Shown: in pieces, positions 14,201-24,630 of the stretch
Layout: each line of letters starts with the position of its first letter
Position numbering within the stretch: the stretch's first letter is position 1
Made by a program: the position numbers and the translations under genes
NCBI RefSeq assembly: GCF_947242115.1
Contig: NC_074716.1
Coordinates: 15,540,865 to 15,604,864, forward strand
From: Biomphalaria glabrata
Lineage: Eukaryota; Mollusca; Gastropoda; Planorbidae
Length of the DNA stretch: 64,000 bases
Direction of reading: 5' to 3'
The notes under the pieces: model-generated
Told to the model about the DNA's origin: nothing
Databases searched by the model: none
Seen by the model: only the letters and a program-made list of their open reading frames with translations

Positions 14201-17200
14201 CTTTTAAACAACAAAAAACATTTTAAAAAGTAGATTTTATTTGCGAATTTTCAGGGCTTTAATAATTTATCCTTAGAAACTTTTAAAAAGTGGGTTCTTT
14301 AAGATATTCTACTACTAATAATAGTTATGGCAGAGTAGTATAACTATAACTGATGGGAAGTCTCAAAGTAAGATCAAATCAAGCTGATGTGCACTTCCTC
14401 CCCCCCTCCTTTCCCCATATCCCAGAAGAGATTGGACCAAGTGAACTAGCTAGGAGCAGGGAGAAAGACTTCAATAAGAAATTGACTGCAGTAACAAGAA
14501 TTATGTACAACATAAGAGAGGATGTGTCCACTAATAATAATGATCCACCAGAATTGTAAGCTACACCTGATACATATTTAGTGATTTGATGGCCATGGTT
14601 TGACATCAGTTACAGGGTGAGAACTAAGATTTATTGCATTATAAGTGTATCAGTAACAGCAAATTGATCACAGCAAATGATTGAAAAGAAGAGATTTGAA
14701 GAGTGCATCATTTTGTCATATAGTTTTAACAACGCTCATTCACTTTGATCTTAAAAATAAAATCAAGGTCCCAAATATGACTGAAACCATCACAAGTTGA
14801 CCTGAATTTATTTTTATTTCAACATGTGTAATATTCAAATTATCAACACTATTCAAGACAATGAAATCAATGATTTCTATCAATGTAATGATACTTAGTT
14901 CAAAATAGGCCAGTAAAAAAAAAGGTGGTATTATTTTCTCCAATAGACAATCTGTTCCACTTTTGCATATGTCCAACACCGCAATATTTTGTACGCCCAA
15001 TAATAAAACAAGCAAAAAATTTTTTTTAAATTAAAAAAAAAAAAATTATCTAAGGGGAATAACTCTGCACTTACAACTAAATCCTTCAAGAATATAGAAG
15101 TTATTGCTCAGTTTTGATTTATACTTAACAATACTTTAATGTTTTGCAGTGAAGTTCCCTTGATTCAATAAAATTTGTGACCTATTATCCAGTGTGACAT
15201 TTTCCGAACTGAACTATCTGTGGCATTTTATGTCTCAGATGATGATCTTCTCATGTGACTACAAAGGCCAATCCTTGATACATAACTGCTGTCACAGGTT
15301 GGGCATCTGTAATCATCAGACGCTGTAGCATTTTCACTTTTGGTTTGCACACCATATATATATACAATCCAGGACCCTTCCTTCTTGCTTGCTCTCCATC
15401 AATCCAGTGCATCATTTTCTCAATTGTTGGTGTCAATTTTGAAGAGCTTCATGCCACGTTTGCATACATCAGAATACCTTAAAAGTGGGAGACCTGCGGC
15501 TCTTCTATTAGATCAACATACAGAAATTCTTGTGGGAGTCAACCTACAAACAGTCCAAGCCAGCCAGCCAACCAAACACGCCCCATACAAACTACTTCCT
15601 ATACATAAAAACACAACTATCAAACATGAAAGAAAACTTCATGTGCGCATCACAGCATCTACTGCTGATAACAGTGTGAATGTCCTAGTAACACCCTGCT
15701 CTTCAAAGCACTTCCTCATTGGTAACAGGGGCGTAGCTAGTGATTTGGAGGCCTGGGGGAATTACCTGTTTGGGGGCCCCTTGCATTTTGACATTCGACA
15801 TCATGACATGAGATAATGTACTTAATATATATATGTGTTGTGACACAGTTACTCTGTGGTCAACCATGACACACGGTCAAGAGTTGGGTATCAAGAGTTA
15901 GGGGACTTGGGGGAAGAGGCGAGTGTGTAAACAAGAAAGAAGAGAGGAAGTCAGCTAGTGAAGTTGGGTATCTGTATATAACGTTGCCGTGAATATATGC
16001 TTTGTTAAAATGTTCCACAATTAAAAGGCACTGTAAACGTAAAAGGACTTGTTTCTTCACAATATGTCTACATTCAAATTGGTACAGTATATCAGTAGCA
16101 TTAACAAGAAATAATCATTAAGAATCTTTTAATGAATAATACTGTAATTTATTGGCGAAATAATGCACAAGTGACACATCTCAATTCATATCGCTTCACG
16201 CCATGCTTTCTGTGCAGCTAAGGCACCTATAACACCATCTACATCGATACTGTCTAGTATTTGTGACTCCACTGACATAAAAACCATGCTAAGCCTTTTC
16301 TTGTGTCATTGTGCTCCTGAAATAGTTTTTGATGAACTTGAGCTATGAGAATAATCTCTCACATGTCGCAATGGAAGTGGCCTGAGTTAGCAGTACTCGG
16401 ATGGAGGTTGCAAAGTTTGAGCCTACATCATTACCATATAAAGCCAGGTTCCTCAATATGTCAATTAGTGATTGTGACACTGCTTTGTAGATGAAAAGTG
16501 CTTGTGCATCAATGACATCATTGAACAAGCAATTTGCCTGTATTTCATCAAACAGGAAAAAGTAACATTTTTTTTATCAGCAAGTCATCAGGCCAAGAGT
16601 TTGGGAAAACCAGAATCTAACTACGGTGACCAAAATGGAAGTCTACAAGGCATGCGTTATGAGTACACTGCTGTATGGCAGTGAATCTTGGACCACCTAC
16701 GCAAAGCAAGAGAGAAAACTGAACTCATTCCATTTGAGATGTCTCCGTAGGATCTTGAAAGATGGAAAGAAAAAGTGTGCAATACTGAGATCCTTATGCG
16801 ATCAGGTATTCCCAGCATCTTTACAGCCCTCAGATAACGCCGTTTGTGCTGGCTTGGACATGTTCGCCGGATGGAGGACAAACGCATCCTGAAAGTCATC
16901 CTCTATGGACAACTCACGACTGGCACAAGAAAAAACGGTCGCTCCAACCTCCGTTACATAGATGTAATAAAATGGAACCTCAAATCAGTGAACATCAATA
17001 CTGACAATTGGGAAGACATAGCTCTAGATCGCACCAGATGGAGAGAGACAATGACCAATAAAGCTATGGACAGTGAAAGAACATAGGTCTCAGCTCAGGA
17101 AGAAAAATGTACAATCCGAAAAATGGCCAGCTCCTCTACCTCCGAAGCAAAAGCCAGCTTAACCTGCGCTATTTGTGGACGGGAGTATCTCTCCAAAATA

Positions 17201-20200
17201 GGGCTCCACAGCCACATAAGGAAGTGTGCTCTGAGATGAACCATAGTCGTTCTATGACTGAAGGAGGCCAACATATATATATATATATATATCATCCATG
17301 GACCCCAAGAGGTCTCTTGGTTCAAGAAGAAACCCAAAGGTGTCCACATTGTTTTCTAGCCTTTGGAATCTGTCCTTCATCTCCATATGAAGACTGTCCA
17401 GCACTTCTGTCGCAACGCATTTGAATTGCAGTTCTATTACAGTCCTACATCAGAACTCGACTCGCCATCAAGTCTTTTTTTTTTCTTCTGGTTATTTTGA
17501 TTACAGGAACTCAACAGCATTCACTATCTTCTTTTGCGTCTTCAATGGATTGGGTCATCAGTTTCGGCCGTTTCTCATCATTTTGCAGAAAGCATGAAAG
17601 GGTTTTACTTTCTTCAGTAGCAGACGTTTGTAGTTTCTTCTAAACTATATTAATTGGGCACAGGAGATTTGACCAGAATTCCAGATAAGCAAAGAATTAA
17701 TAATTTTCCACTACATAAAGATGATTCTGTGCACTGCTTCAAGTGTCCATCCTTTCAGTTGTTGATTCAGAAAGTTTCTCCAACAGCTTGATTTTGTCAA
17801 GATGCAAGGAAACTGCAGACGTAGTTTCTTCTCTTGTGGACCACCTTGTAATACTCTCCTTTTTTAAACTCCCGGCTCCAGCTTCTTTTAGTTTGGCCCA
17901 TCTCTGGGGTGAATTGGAAAATTTAAAAACAATTCATATACAGTTCAAAAAAAAAGTGACAATTGCTGGATCTATCTCAGCAGAATGAAGAGCTGCCAGG
18001 TTCAGAAAGTGATTATCACAGTTTAGAAATGTTGTTGCTTCTGGATAAAGTGATTTTGGAAGACCATCACTTGACTCATCTGTATCATTTACTTCAGTTG
18101 TTTTCTCTGACTGTGGTTAAAGGTATTCCCCTGGAGTTTCTTCAGCACTACTTCTCTCATGAACAGACATGTCACTTCTTCGACTGCTGTATCTTTGTGT
18201 AACAACACTTTATGATGTTTCAATGTGTTGTTATGCCGGGGATTTTACTTGAATTAAAATAGTTGAATAAATGACGATCTAGGAATCACAATAAAAGATT
18301 CTTTGTAAAAACACAACTCTGGAACTTTATTTAAATATAAAACGTAAGTACAGCTTATGTACAAGTTACAGATCAACAAGTATAAATAACATCACAAAGG
18401 CTTTAAATCAGAGCTCTTAGAAACGTGACTATCTTATATGGAATTCTTTCATCGACTCCCGTTTACTTTCTAATACCGCCAATTCTCTGGCGCTAACTCT
18501 TTTAAAAAATGTCTTTGTTTAATTTCAAATCAACCAATAGATTTAAAACATTATAATTACGTCCCTTGGGTAAATCCTGTCGTGCTGTCAAGTGTCTAGA
18601 TTTGAGGGGTAAATCCCGAGGCTCATGTCGAGGGCTTATATTTCTTTCAAATGTGAAATGTACACACAATTCTATAATGTAATCTGTGACATATTACCCC
18701 CCCCCTCCATTTAGCATTTGTATGGTAATAGAAATGCTCATATGTATTAAAAATATTTAAATATACTCAAAATACCATACATGAAATTGTAGAAAAATGG
18801 TTGAGGTAACATATGACAATGGTCTGAAAAATAAAGTCAACTTGGAGATAATAAAAAAAATGTAAATGCAGTGAACAAAATTATTGATGACTTTGAACAC
18901 CTGTTTCACTATACAAGTGGTTATGAAAATGAGACAATGCTTGTCATGAACAATATCAAAAGTTGTACAAAGCATAATACTTGAATTGAATAAGTTATGA
19001 AGCTTCATGATGAAATTAAAATATGACATTATAACTCATTTGTGAAAATGTGTACATGGAAAAATATATTGCATATGAAAAATTGACATAGAAAAAATGA
19101 TGTATACATGACAACCTTCTGAGAAAATAATACTCAATGTGAAATAAATCTCAATATGTGTGAAGCAATGAAGAATTCCAATTATATGTCATGTATCTGT
19201 ACTATTATAATAGGATATATGCAATAATATTCGACCTGAAATAAAATACCTGAAATAAAATGCACAAGATTTAAAAATTAAGATGTCTGATGCATGTCAT
19301 ATGCAAAGATGCTGAAACATAATAAACAAGGTATCTTGAATGAGTGACCTTCCTCAGTGGGTTGCTTGGTGCTGAAATAAATGTAACATCTGATATAGAA
19401 CACCTGTGGAAAAATTAGTAAACAAATTAATTAATTTGATATAACTGGATAATGTTCTTCCTTGACGAGTATGAATGATAATGGATCAAGTGACACTAAA
19501 TATGGTATAGTACATATATAAAATGTAAGTGTGAAGTTCAGAACCCTTCTGAGTTGCCGTCATGGATGTGTGTACGCGTTTTCTAAACTTGAAGAAAAGG
19601 TCTTTCAGTTTATGAAGCTGTTGTCTCCATGTCATAATGATCTCACAGATAATGTCTGATTGAACCGCGTTTGAGTTTGGTGAAAATAAGAACTGTCCGA
19701 AACCAAAACTCAATTTTCTGGTTGATGAACTTTGACGCTGTAGAACAATGGTAGCAGAATGCTTTGCATTAGAATGTTCAATAGAGCAATGACTGAACAT
19801 GTCTGAGTTCAATCGGTCAATACAGCAATGTTGAAGAAGTTCATTTGTTCCTTTCTGAAGAAAAGTTGCCCTTTGAGTGGACGGAGGATGAAACTTGGTG
19901 TTGTCAATGTTGTTGCTCTCTGAGTTGCTTTCAAATTGCAGTACTGGAAATGTCTCAGAAACACTGGTAAAGAAATCTGCATGGTCTGTAAACACTTTAG
20001 TGTCCTTCACTTGCTGTAGTGCTATGTCATCCAGAGTGATGACCTTGGGAATGTCAATGTTATTTGATGTTGGTAATGAAACATCTATCTCAGGAATGGG
20101 TGTTGATGATGTTTCTTCTTCCTCAGGAATAGTTGCTAAGCTTGTAAAATGTTCAACTTCTGCTTTGATGTCTTCATTATCTGTTTCATGGTAATGTTCA

Positions 20201-23200
20201 AACATATGAACATGAAATACTCTGGTAAACTTGTTGATGTGGATTTCATAAAGCAGGTTGGAAATCTTTCTGATGATGTGGAAAGGACCTTGCCATTTGT
20301 AAAACAGTTTGTTACTGAAATCTGGTAGCAGTAATTTGACTTGATCTCCTTGAGCAAAATATCTTGATTTCATGTGTTCATGTAATATTCTTTGACTTCC
20401 AATGTTCATGGTTGTAATGGCTTCTTGAGTTGACTCACATTCTTTCAAATGAGGAATACTAGTATGAGTTGTAGAGTCAAGTTGCATAGTTTTTCTTTTG
20501 TCTGGTATAGCCAAAGTTGATTGAATATAAGTATCTGCTTCTGGTTCTTGAGACTTGTCTTGATTGTAGCAAAAATGTTCAATGCATACCATAGTATTGA
20601 TAGGTAATGATGCAGATGCAGTCTTGTTCAAGTCTTGATGTATGAAGTCATCATCAGTGGTTAGGGATGGGAAAGTACTTGGTAGGGATGGGCTTGTATT
20701 GTCAGGTAGGGATGGACATGTAGTGGGTAGGGATGGACATGGAGTAGGCAGTGATGTCCCTGTAGATTTACTTGAGTCATGATGCATAGATTCATTATTG
20801 TCAATTCTGGCTTTGTAGTCTTCTTTGTTCTTTGTTTTAGTTATGTTGCTTTTCTTTTGAGTTTGTTTCTTCTCACAATAATCATTTTGACAATGTGAAC
20901 AATTATTAATGTATTTCTTGACATCTTTGGTCAAGCTAGGCCAATAATATTCTTTGGCAATTCTCTTCTTAGTACTTGTTACACTCATATGTATGGTGTC
21001 ATAAAATTCATGCTTGGCTTTGATTATTTGTTGTCTGTACTTCTGTGGTACATATATTTGTTCAATTACATTGTACTTGCGGAAAATAATCTTCTTGAGA
21101 AATCCATCTTCGAGATATGCTGTACGCTTTCTTAATTGAGCTTTCTGGTATATTCTTGTTAATGTTGCATCATTCTTTTGTTCAGCTTTGAATTCGGTAT
21201 TTTTCAATTTTAATAATTCTCGTTTTAGTTCTTCTTGCCGTCTTTTGTCATCTTCTCTGTCTATCTCAGCTAATTTATTATCAAACCATCTTTCTCGTTC
21301 ATGTGAAGGAATATTGAGTTTTTCTGCTAAAGCTATGGCTTCACCTATTATGTCTGTTGTTAAAGTCATGTTACAATGTTCCTTTGCTTGACGTATCTTT
21401 GTTTGATATTCTTTTTCTTCCTGTCGATGAACCCATTCATCTGGTTTAGGTACTTGTTTTTCTTTAGCTATGTCAAATAATTCTAACCATCTTTGTGTTC
21501 TTGTCTTTGGAGACATGTTGAAAAATATACCAACTTGGAATGTAGAAATATAGTAACGTTTTGAATATAACAAATCAATGTTAGTTATGCCGTAGCTGGC
21601 TATGAAGTATAACTTTGTTTTACAGTAGAAGTACTACTGGAGTCGTTGTGTTCTAGAGCTGGAAGCCATATTTAATTTTTTTGTTAGTTTCTTGTATTGG
21701 AGCAAAAAGTTCAATATCTGGATTTTGGCTTTATCTCAGATATAATAATAATATAGATCTAGTGACAAAGTTCTTGAAGCCTCAATTTGCTAATAAATTC
21801 TTGATAGTAGACTTGTAGTTACTGGAGTCGTATGATTGAATATATAGATCTATTGAGCCGAGTACTTTTTACTGGTTTAACAGTTGGTTAGATCTGGTCT
21901 TCTGTTTACTTTGTGCTGCACAAATGATTATTTACTGGTCTTCTTTATGATGCCAGTTATTTGATTTACTGGTCTTTTTTATAATGCCAGTTATTTGATT
22001 TACTGGTCTTTTATATTGCCAGTTATTTGCTTTACTGGTCTTTTATATTGCCAGTTATTATGTATATTGGTCTTATTCCTTTTGCCAATTACATATAATA
22101 ATAGATTTCGTGAGTTAGACGTAACTCTAACGAAAATCTTTATAAAAGAATTATCGATAACCAACTGACCTGTTAAACACAGAAATTCTGTCCTCCGTTA
22201 AATAAGAATGAAGTTCCTTTGAAGAGTTTTAGAAATTGGTCCTAGATCTTGAATAAATTTCGTTAGAAGTTGTCCATAAACTTTTATTAGTCGGAGAGTG
22301 CCAGATGTCGGAGAGTGCCGGATGTCGGAGAGTGCCAGATGTAACAACATTCAAGATGTCTCGATGTGTTGTTATGCCGGGGATTTTACTTGAATTAAAA
22401 TAGTTGAATAAATGACGATCTAGGAATCACAATAAAAGATTCTTTGTAAAAACACAACTCTGGAACTTTATTTAAATATAAAACGTAAGTACAGCTTATG
22501 TACAAGTTACAGATCAACAAGTATAAATAACATCACAAAGGCTTTAAATCAGAGCTCTTAGAAACGTGACTATCTACTATGGAATTCTTTCATCGACTCC
22601 CGTTTACTTTCTAATACTGCCAATTCTCTGGCGCTAACTCTTTTAAAAAATGTCTTTGTTTAATTTCAAATCAACCAATAGATTTAAAACATTATAATTA
22701 CGTCCCTTGGGTAAATCCTGACGTGCTGTCAAGTGTCTAGATTTGAGGGGTAAATCCTGAGGCTCATGTCGAGGGCTTATATTTCTTTCAAATGTGAAAT
22801 GTACACACAATTCTATAATGTAATCTGTGACACTTTGTATGAATCATCTGAATAGTGATATTTATCCTTGACACGTCTCCTTGACACGTTTCTTCTTAAA
22901 TGATAAGGATGATGAAATAAACTACCCTATATACCAAGTTACTTCCTGAGAGTAACACAGCACTAGTCAGCACTAATCCTTGAAATTGAGAGTAACTCCG
23001 CACGGAAAGTGTTAATACTCTTTAAAATACATGCAACAGGGTCACTAACTTATATAACAACGTGAAAAGCAAGATTACATGACAGTGATGTAATATTTAA
23101 TTAATTTAAAAACAAATTTCTGACACTCATTTGGGGACCCCCCTCAAGTGGGGGCCTGCAGGGATCTTCAAATTCTCCCCCCACCCTAGCTACGCCACTG

Positions 23201-24241
23201 TTAGAGTCACTATTACCAGATCTAATCTACTGTCTAATAAATTAAGTTTTAAAAGTACTAGACAAGGACATTAGACTATGAATAGAGACTGATATGATTA
23301 TGATGATTGGAGCTCTAGTCTAGACTAGTCACACTCATTGTCATAGAAGACATACCACATACTCATAGCTGATAGATCTATGAAAAGTCTCATACTACTA
23401 ATAGTAGTAATAGTAATACTAGTAATAATCATAATGATAATGAGTTAATGACAGTTAATGATAGTCTTTACTAGTCTTTAGTGACTTCTATACTTATAGT
23501 CGTAGTGATAGTGATTTAGAAGAAGATTAGTGTCATGACTAGTGTCGTAGTGAAGACTAGTCTCTTGATTACACTAGATCTTATCTTATCTTATATAATA
23601 AAGACGTTACTTCAAAAAAGAAGATGATTACGTCATGCATTTAGTCATGCATATTAACCAATGACTTAAATTCTGCCAAGTCACTGGTTTTCCTGGCTAG
23701 CTCAGGCAACCCATTCCATGCTCTAATAGCACTAGGGAAGAAGGAGTATTTGTACAAATTTGTCCTAGCATATGGGACGAGGAATGTGCCTTTATCTTTG
23801 TGTCTTTAAGAGTATTTTATTAAATTTTGTTTTTGTATTTGAAGATTATGGTTCTGTGTTTTATGTATGATTGCTACTTTACTTTTGAGCCTTCTGTCCT
23901 GTTACTCATCACTCAGTCTCTCAGTGTTAGTCACAGTGTGACAGTGAGTTAGCCTAGGGCCTAGGCCTAGCCAGCCTAGGCCCTAGTGACTGACTACTGA
24001 CTGACTAGTCCTACTACCTATTTTTAGTATTTAAACTATCATCATAACTATGTAAGTGTAAGTACTAAAGTAAGTGTAACTCAGTAACTGTCACTCCTAG
24101 AGTTAGTCAGTTAGTAGTTAGATCTAGTAGTTAGAATCTTACTTTTCTATTTAGTGCAGGAAAAATAGTTAAACAGAGTCTTGAATATAATTGTCTGTTT
24201 GGTCGGCAAAAAAATGTTGGTAGAGGTGAAGATAACGCCAT
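5234..24241 (-). CDS. MRPS9: Mitochondrial small ribosomal subunit protein uS9m
   Basis: Fourteen exons on the minus strand: 24241-24143, 12682-12550, 12052-11949, 10645-10583, 10485-10455, 10348-10269, 10149-10061, 9873-9798, 9220-9095, 8997-8955, 8417-8312, 5801-5632, 5408-5330, 5246-5234. They total 1212 nt, 403 aa, against 396 in human. Exon 1 encodes a basic, acid-free N-terminus ([20 protein letters not shown]), as expected of a mitochondrial targeting peptide. Residues 90-170 carry [12 protein letters not shown] and [12 protein letters not shown], typical of animal MRPS9. From about 282 on is the uS9 domain, with [17 protein letters not shown] and the RNA-contacting tail [20 protein letters not shown]. 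The protein would sit in the mitoribosome small-subunit head. The start is the only Met preceding a phase-0 donor that joins exon 2. Oddities: an 11.5-kb first intron, a 13-nt last coding exon, and a duplicated acceptor before the 9220-9095 exon. Confidence 0.93.
6117..6385 (+). mobile_element. tRNA-derived SINE, family B, in an MRPS9 intron
   Basis: The tRNA-like head has box-B-like GAGGTTCGACACCC near 6190-6203. A poly-C run (6268-6288) and the phrase GAGATTGGACCAAAAGAGCT follow. The element ends in GCGCTATATAAAAGC and an (ATA)n tail. It lies inside the MRPS9 intron 5802-8311, in antisense to the gene. A diverged piece of the same body appears near 14390-14470. Confidence 0.7.
7039..8152 (+). 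mobile_element. LINE fragment (Jockey/CR1 group), reverse transcriptase to 3' end
   Basis: Broken frames encode [15 protein letters not shown], then [20 protein letters not shown] (RT motif region), then LEKCQLLRV and a C-terminal tail with [18 protein letters not shown]. Several frame changes and in-frame stops show a dead copy. The active-site region reads FAVDCMIY where FADD is expected. The 3' end carries GAAGTAACGTCTGTATCATA and ATAAGATAAG repeats. The same 3' end recurs in reverse at 23580-23910 and 35875-35945. It sits in the MRPS9 intron 5802-8311. Confidence 0.85.
9214..9322. repeat. 57-bp tandem duplication over an MRPS9 splice acceptor
   Basis: Copy 1 starts at 9214 and copy 2 at 9271, both beginning GCTGATACTGAACAGATTTC. 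On the minus strand each copy holds AAATCTGTTCAG|TATCAGC, the acceptor and first 7 nt of the exon. The spacing of 57 nt is a multiple of three, and the extra segment has no stop. Confidence 0.9.
12719..14160 (-). mobile_element. LINE fragment (CR1/L2-like), RT domain to 3' tail, in MRPS9 intron 1
   Basis: From 14104 down the minus strand encodes [39 protein letters not shown] and [11 protein letters not shown], the core RT blocks; the catalytic FADD is FAND here. A second frame (13436-13182) gives [19 protein letters not shown], then [20 protein letters not shown] toward 12900. The 3' end reads GCGCCTTGAGCC... and runs into an (ATT)n-type microsatellite at 12719-12760. At least one frame break separates the two coding pieces. 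A tail of the same kind lies at 26320-26375. Confidence 0.88.
14385..14470 (+). mobile_element. Possible remnant of SINE family B
   Basis: A C-rich run followed by GAGATTGGACCAAGTGAACT resembles the central body of the 6117-6385 SINE (GAGATTGGACCAAAAGAGCT). No tRNA head is recognisable. Short and diverged. Confidence 0.35.
15230..15500 (-). mobile_element. LINE C-terminal fragment with C2H2 finger
   Basis: The minus strand encodes a broken C-terminus: an SDVCKRGMK-like stretch, then IDTNNWEKM, then in another frame [20 protein letters not shown], a C2H2 finger. This matches the tail layout of the LINE at 16575-17291 ([16 protein letters not shown] then a C2H2 finger). Only the last ~90 residues remain. 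Confidence 0.65.
15501..15725. other. Unassigned sequence left of the hAT element
   Basis: A frame is open across it on the plus strand, but it runs from a LINE fragment into a transposon end and resembles no protein I know. I see no regulatory motif. Confidence 0.3.
16130..16560 (-). pseudogene. hAT transposase, C-terminal dimerisation region
   Basis: The minus strand encodes [20 protein letters not shown] and [12 protein letters not shown], the hAT dimerisation motif, followed in another frame by sequence resembling the family C-terminus. The domain mediates transposase multimerisation. A stop follows ERLFS, so the copy is dead. The N-terminal part lies at 17292-18190, separated by a LINE insertion. 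Confidence 0.8.
16575..17291 (+). mobile_element. LINE C-terminal fragment inserted in the hAT transposase
   Basis: Overlapping frames encode [20 protein letters not shown] and [12 protein letters not shown], then [19 protein letters not shown], then [20 protein letters not shown]. The end is a C2H2 finger ([20 protein letters not shown]). This is the common C-terminus of a metazoan endonuclease-RT LINE group. It is 5'-truncated, has at least one frame break, and ends in (AT)n at 17272-17291. It splits the hAT transposase, so it is younger than that element. Confidence 0.85.
17292..18190 (-). pseudogene. hAT transposase, N-terminal and middle remnants
   Basis: Minus-strand pieces include [20 protein letters not shown] and [16 protein letters not shown] next to the LINE insertion, then [20 protein letters not shown] and [17 protein letters not shown] further up. 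These fit the body of ZMYM/hAT-type transposases. Several frame breaks are present. The LTR element at 18198 interrupts the upstream part. Confidence 0.6.
18198..18691 (-). repeat. 3' LTR of the 4.6-kb Gypsy element
   Basis: 494-bp terminal repeat, nearly identical to 22340-22832. It is adjoined inside by the purine tract and outside by the CTTTG target duplication. Confidence 0.92.
19486..21573 (-). CDS. Gag-like/integrase open frame of the Gypsy element
   Basis: A long open frame (695 codons; the natural start may be the internal Met of [10 protein letters not shown]). The N-terminal ~150 residues are charged and helical, like the Gag of mollusc Gypsy elements. Around residues 165-235 is an HHCC integrase zinc-binding region ending in [10 protein letters not shown] linker with PSLP repeats follows (about 265-305). 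Around 405-475 an integrase C-terminal segment includes [20 protein letters not shown] and GPFHIIRKI. The element is treated as a fossil; no claim of activity is made. Confidence 0.8.
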   Translation of the reverse strand: MLYSKRYYISTFQVGIFFNMSPKTRTQRWLELFDIAKEKQVPKPDEWVHRQEEKEYQTKIRQAKEHCNMTLTTDIIGEAIALAEKLNIPSHERERWFDNKLAEIDREDDKRRQEELKRELLKLKNTEFKAEQKNDATLTRIYQKAQLRKRTAYLEDGFLKKIIFRKYNVIEQIYVPQKYRQQIIKAKHEFYDTIHMSVTSTKKRIAKEYYWPSLTKDVKKYINNCSHCQNDYCEKKQTQKKSNITKTKNKEDYKARIDNNESMHHDSSKSTGTSLPTPCPSLPTTCPSLPDNTSPSLPSTFPSLTTDDDFIHQDLNKTASASLPINTMVCIEHFCYNQDKSQEPEADTYIQSTLAIPDKRKTMQLDSTTHTSIPHLKECESTQEAITTMNIGSQRILHEHMKSRYFAQGDQVKLLLPDFSNKLFYKWQGPFHIIRKISNLLYEIHINKFTRVFHVHMFEHYHETDNEDIKAEVEHFTSLATIPEEEETSSTPIPEIDVSLPTSNNIDIPKVITLDDIALQQVKDTKVFTDHADFFTSVSETFPVLQFESNSESNNIDNTKFHPPSTQRATFLQKGTNELLQHCCIDRLNSDMFSHCSIEHSNAKHSATIVLQRQSSSTRKLSFGFGQFLFSPNSNAVQSDIICEIIMTWRQQLHKLKDLFFKFRKRVHTSMTATQKGSELHTYILYMYYTIFSVT
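21927..22092. repeat. Tandem repeat in the leader of the Gypsy element
   Basis: Five copies of a roughly 33-bp unit with TTTACTGGTCTTTTATA and GCCAGTTATTTG lie between the 5' LTR and the open frame. They are non-coding leader repeats. Confidence 0.8.
22290..22340 (-). repeat. Triplicated 17-bp primer-binding-site motif
   Basis: Three exact-length copies of GTCGGAGAGTGCCAGAT (one with a single change) abut the 5' LTR. On the minus strand each begins TGGCACTCTCCGAC after TC, the geometry expected of a tRNA primer site. Confidence 0.85.
22340..22832 (-). repeat. 5' LTR of the 4.6-kb Gypsy element
   Basis: 493-bp copy of the 18198-18691 repeat, followed by CTTTG. Confidence 0.92.
23211..23579. 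other. AGTCTAGAT-rich low-complexity intron sequence
   Basis: Degenerate short words (TAGTCT, AGATCTA, TAATAGTAATA) with no coding potential. It is part of MRPS9 intron 1 between the hAT end and a LINE tail. Confidence 0.5.
23580..23910 (-). mobile_element. LINE 3'-end fragment, same family as 7039-8152
   Basis: In reverse it matches the end of the 7039-8152 LINE: AGTAAAGTAGCAATCATACA, TGCTATTAGAGCATGGAATG and the terminal GAAGTAACGTCTTTATTATA followed by TAAGATAAGATAAG. It is severely 5'-truncated. Confidence 0.85.
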
Positions 24242-24630
24242 GTTTATTTTAGAGTTATCTACCTTGTCAGCACTACATACACAGACCTATATATATTATA
24301 ATACTTATATCTATATAGGTCTGTGATATAAATATGATCTTCTATAGTTATAGATACTCTTAGATTAAGATTTAGAATCTAGTGTAAAGTCAGTAGATCT
24401 AGATCTTCTTATCTTATCTTATATAATACAGTCTAGATCTAGTCAATGTATTATTAAAGCTAGATCTAGATCTAGATTTCTTTAGATAGATTGATAAATC
24501 TAATCCAGATCTGACTAGATTCTATTAAAAAGTTAAAAACTGATCTTTTTTCTTACTGTTTAGACTGTACCACAGTACCCCACAGTCTGCCACAGGTAAA
24601 GATAATCATAATACTAATACAAATCAACAA
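24242..24630. promoter_or_regulatory. Candidate bidirectional promoter, MRPS9 / NDUFB8
   Basis: The 389 bp between the minus-strand MRPS9 ATG (24241) and the plus-strand NDUFB8 ATG (24631) must hold both 5' UTRs and core promoters if neither gene has an upstream non-coding exon. A 13-bp perfect inverted repeat (ACAGACCTATATA at 24281-24293, its complement at 24312-24324) lies near the MRPS9 side. AGATCTAGATCT runs lie in the middle. I see no clear TATA element or CpG island. Confidence 0.6.

Larger units (their letters stand above)
18198..22832 (-). mobile_element. LTR/Gypsy (Ty3) element, fossil, nested in the hAT
   Basis: Paired LTRs of about 494 bp (18198-18691 and 22340-22832) begin TG and end CA. 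CTTTG is repeated on both flanks (18193-18197 and 22833-22837), a 5-bp target duplication. On the minus strand a primer-binding site starts 2 nt inside the 5' LTR (TGGCACTCTCCGAC), and a purine tract of A/G lies just before the 3' LTR (18692-18712). The LTRs differ at roughly ten positions by eye, about 2%, so the insertion is recent. The internal region codes for Gag-like and integrase parts; reverse transcriptase and RNase H were not seen, so the copy is incomplete or non-autonomous. Confidence 0.92.
15726..23210 (-). mobile_element. hAT DNA transposon (decayed), host of nested insertions
   Basis: The left end reads CAGGGGCGTAGCTAG and the right end, inverted, CAGTGGCGTAGCTAG, typical ends of a hAT group common in molluscs. 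After removing a 4.6-kb LTR element (18198-22832) and a LINE piece (16575-17291) about 2.1 kb of transposon remains. Its minus strand holds transposase pieces. Flanking 8-mers (ATTGGTAA and TTAGAGTC) do not match, so the target duplication has decayed or one end has moved. The MITE at 62331-62510 shares both ends and sub-terminal sequence, so it derives from the same family. The whole composite lies in MRPS9 intron 1. Confidence 0.8.

Noticed and set aside
15340-15816. 158-codon plus-strand frame
   Set aside because: It crosses a reversed LINE tail, an unassigned stretch and the end of a hAT transposon, so it is a chance frame.
16626-17086. Two frames that look like a small protein gene
   Set aside because: They are the C-terminus of a truncated LINE, not a host gene.
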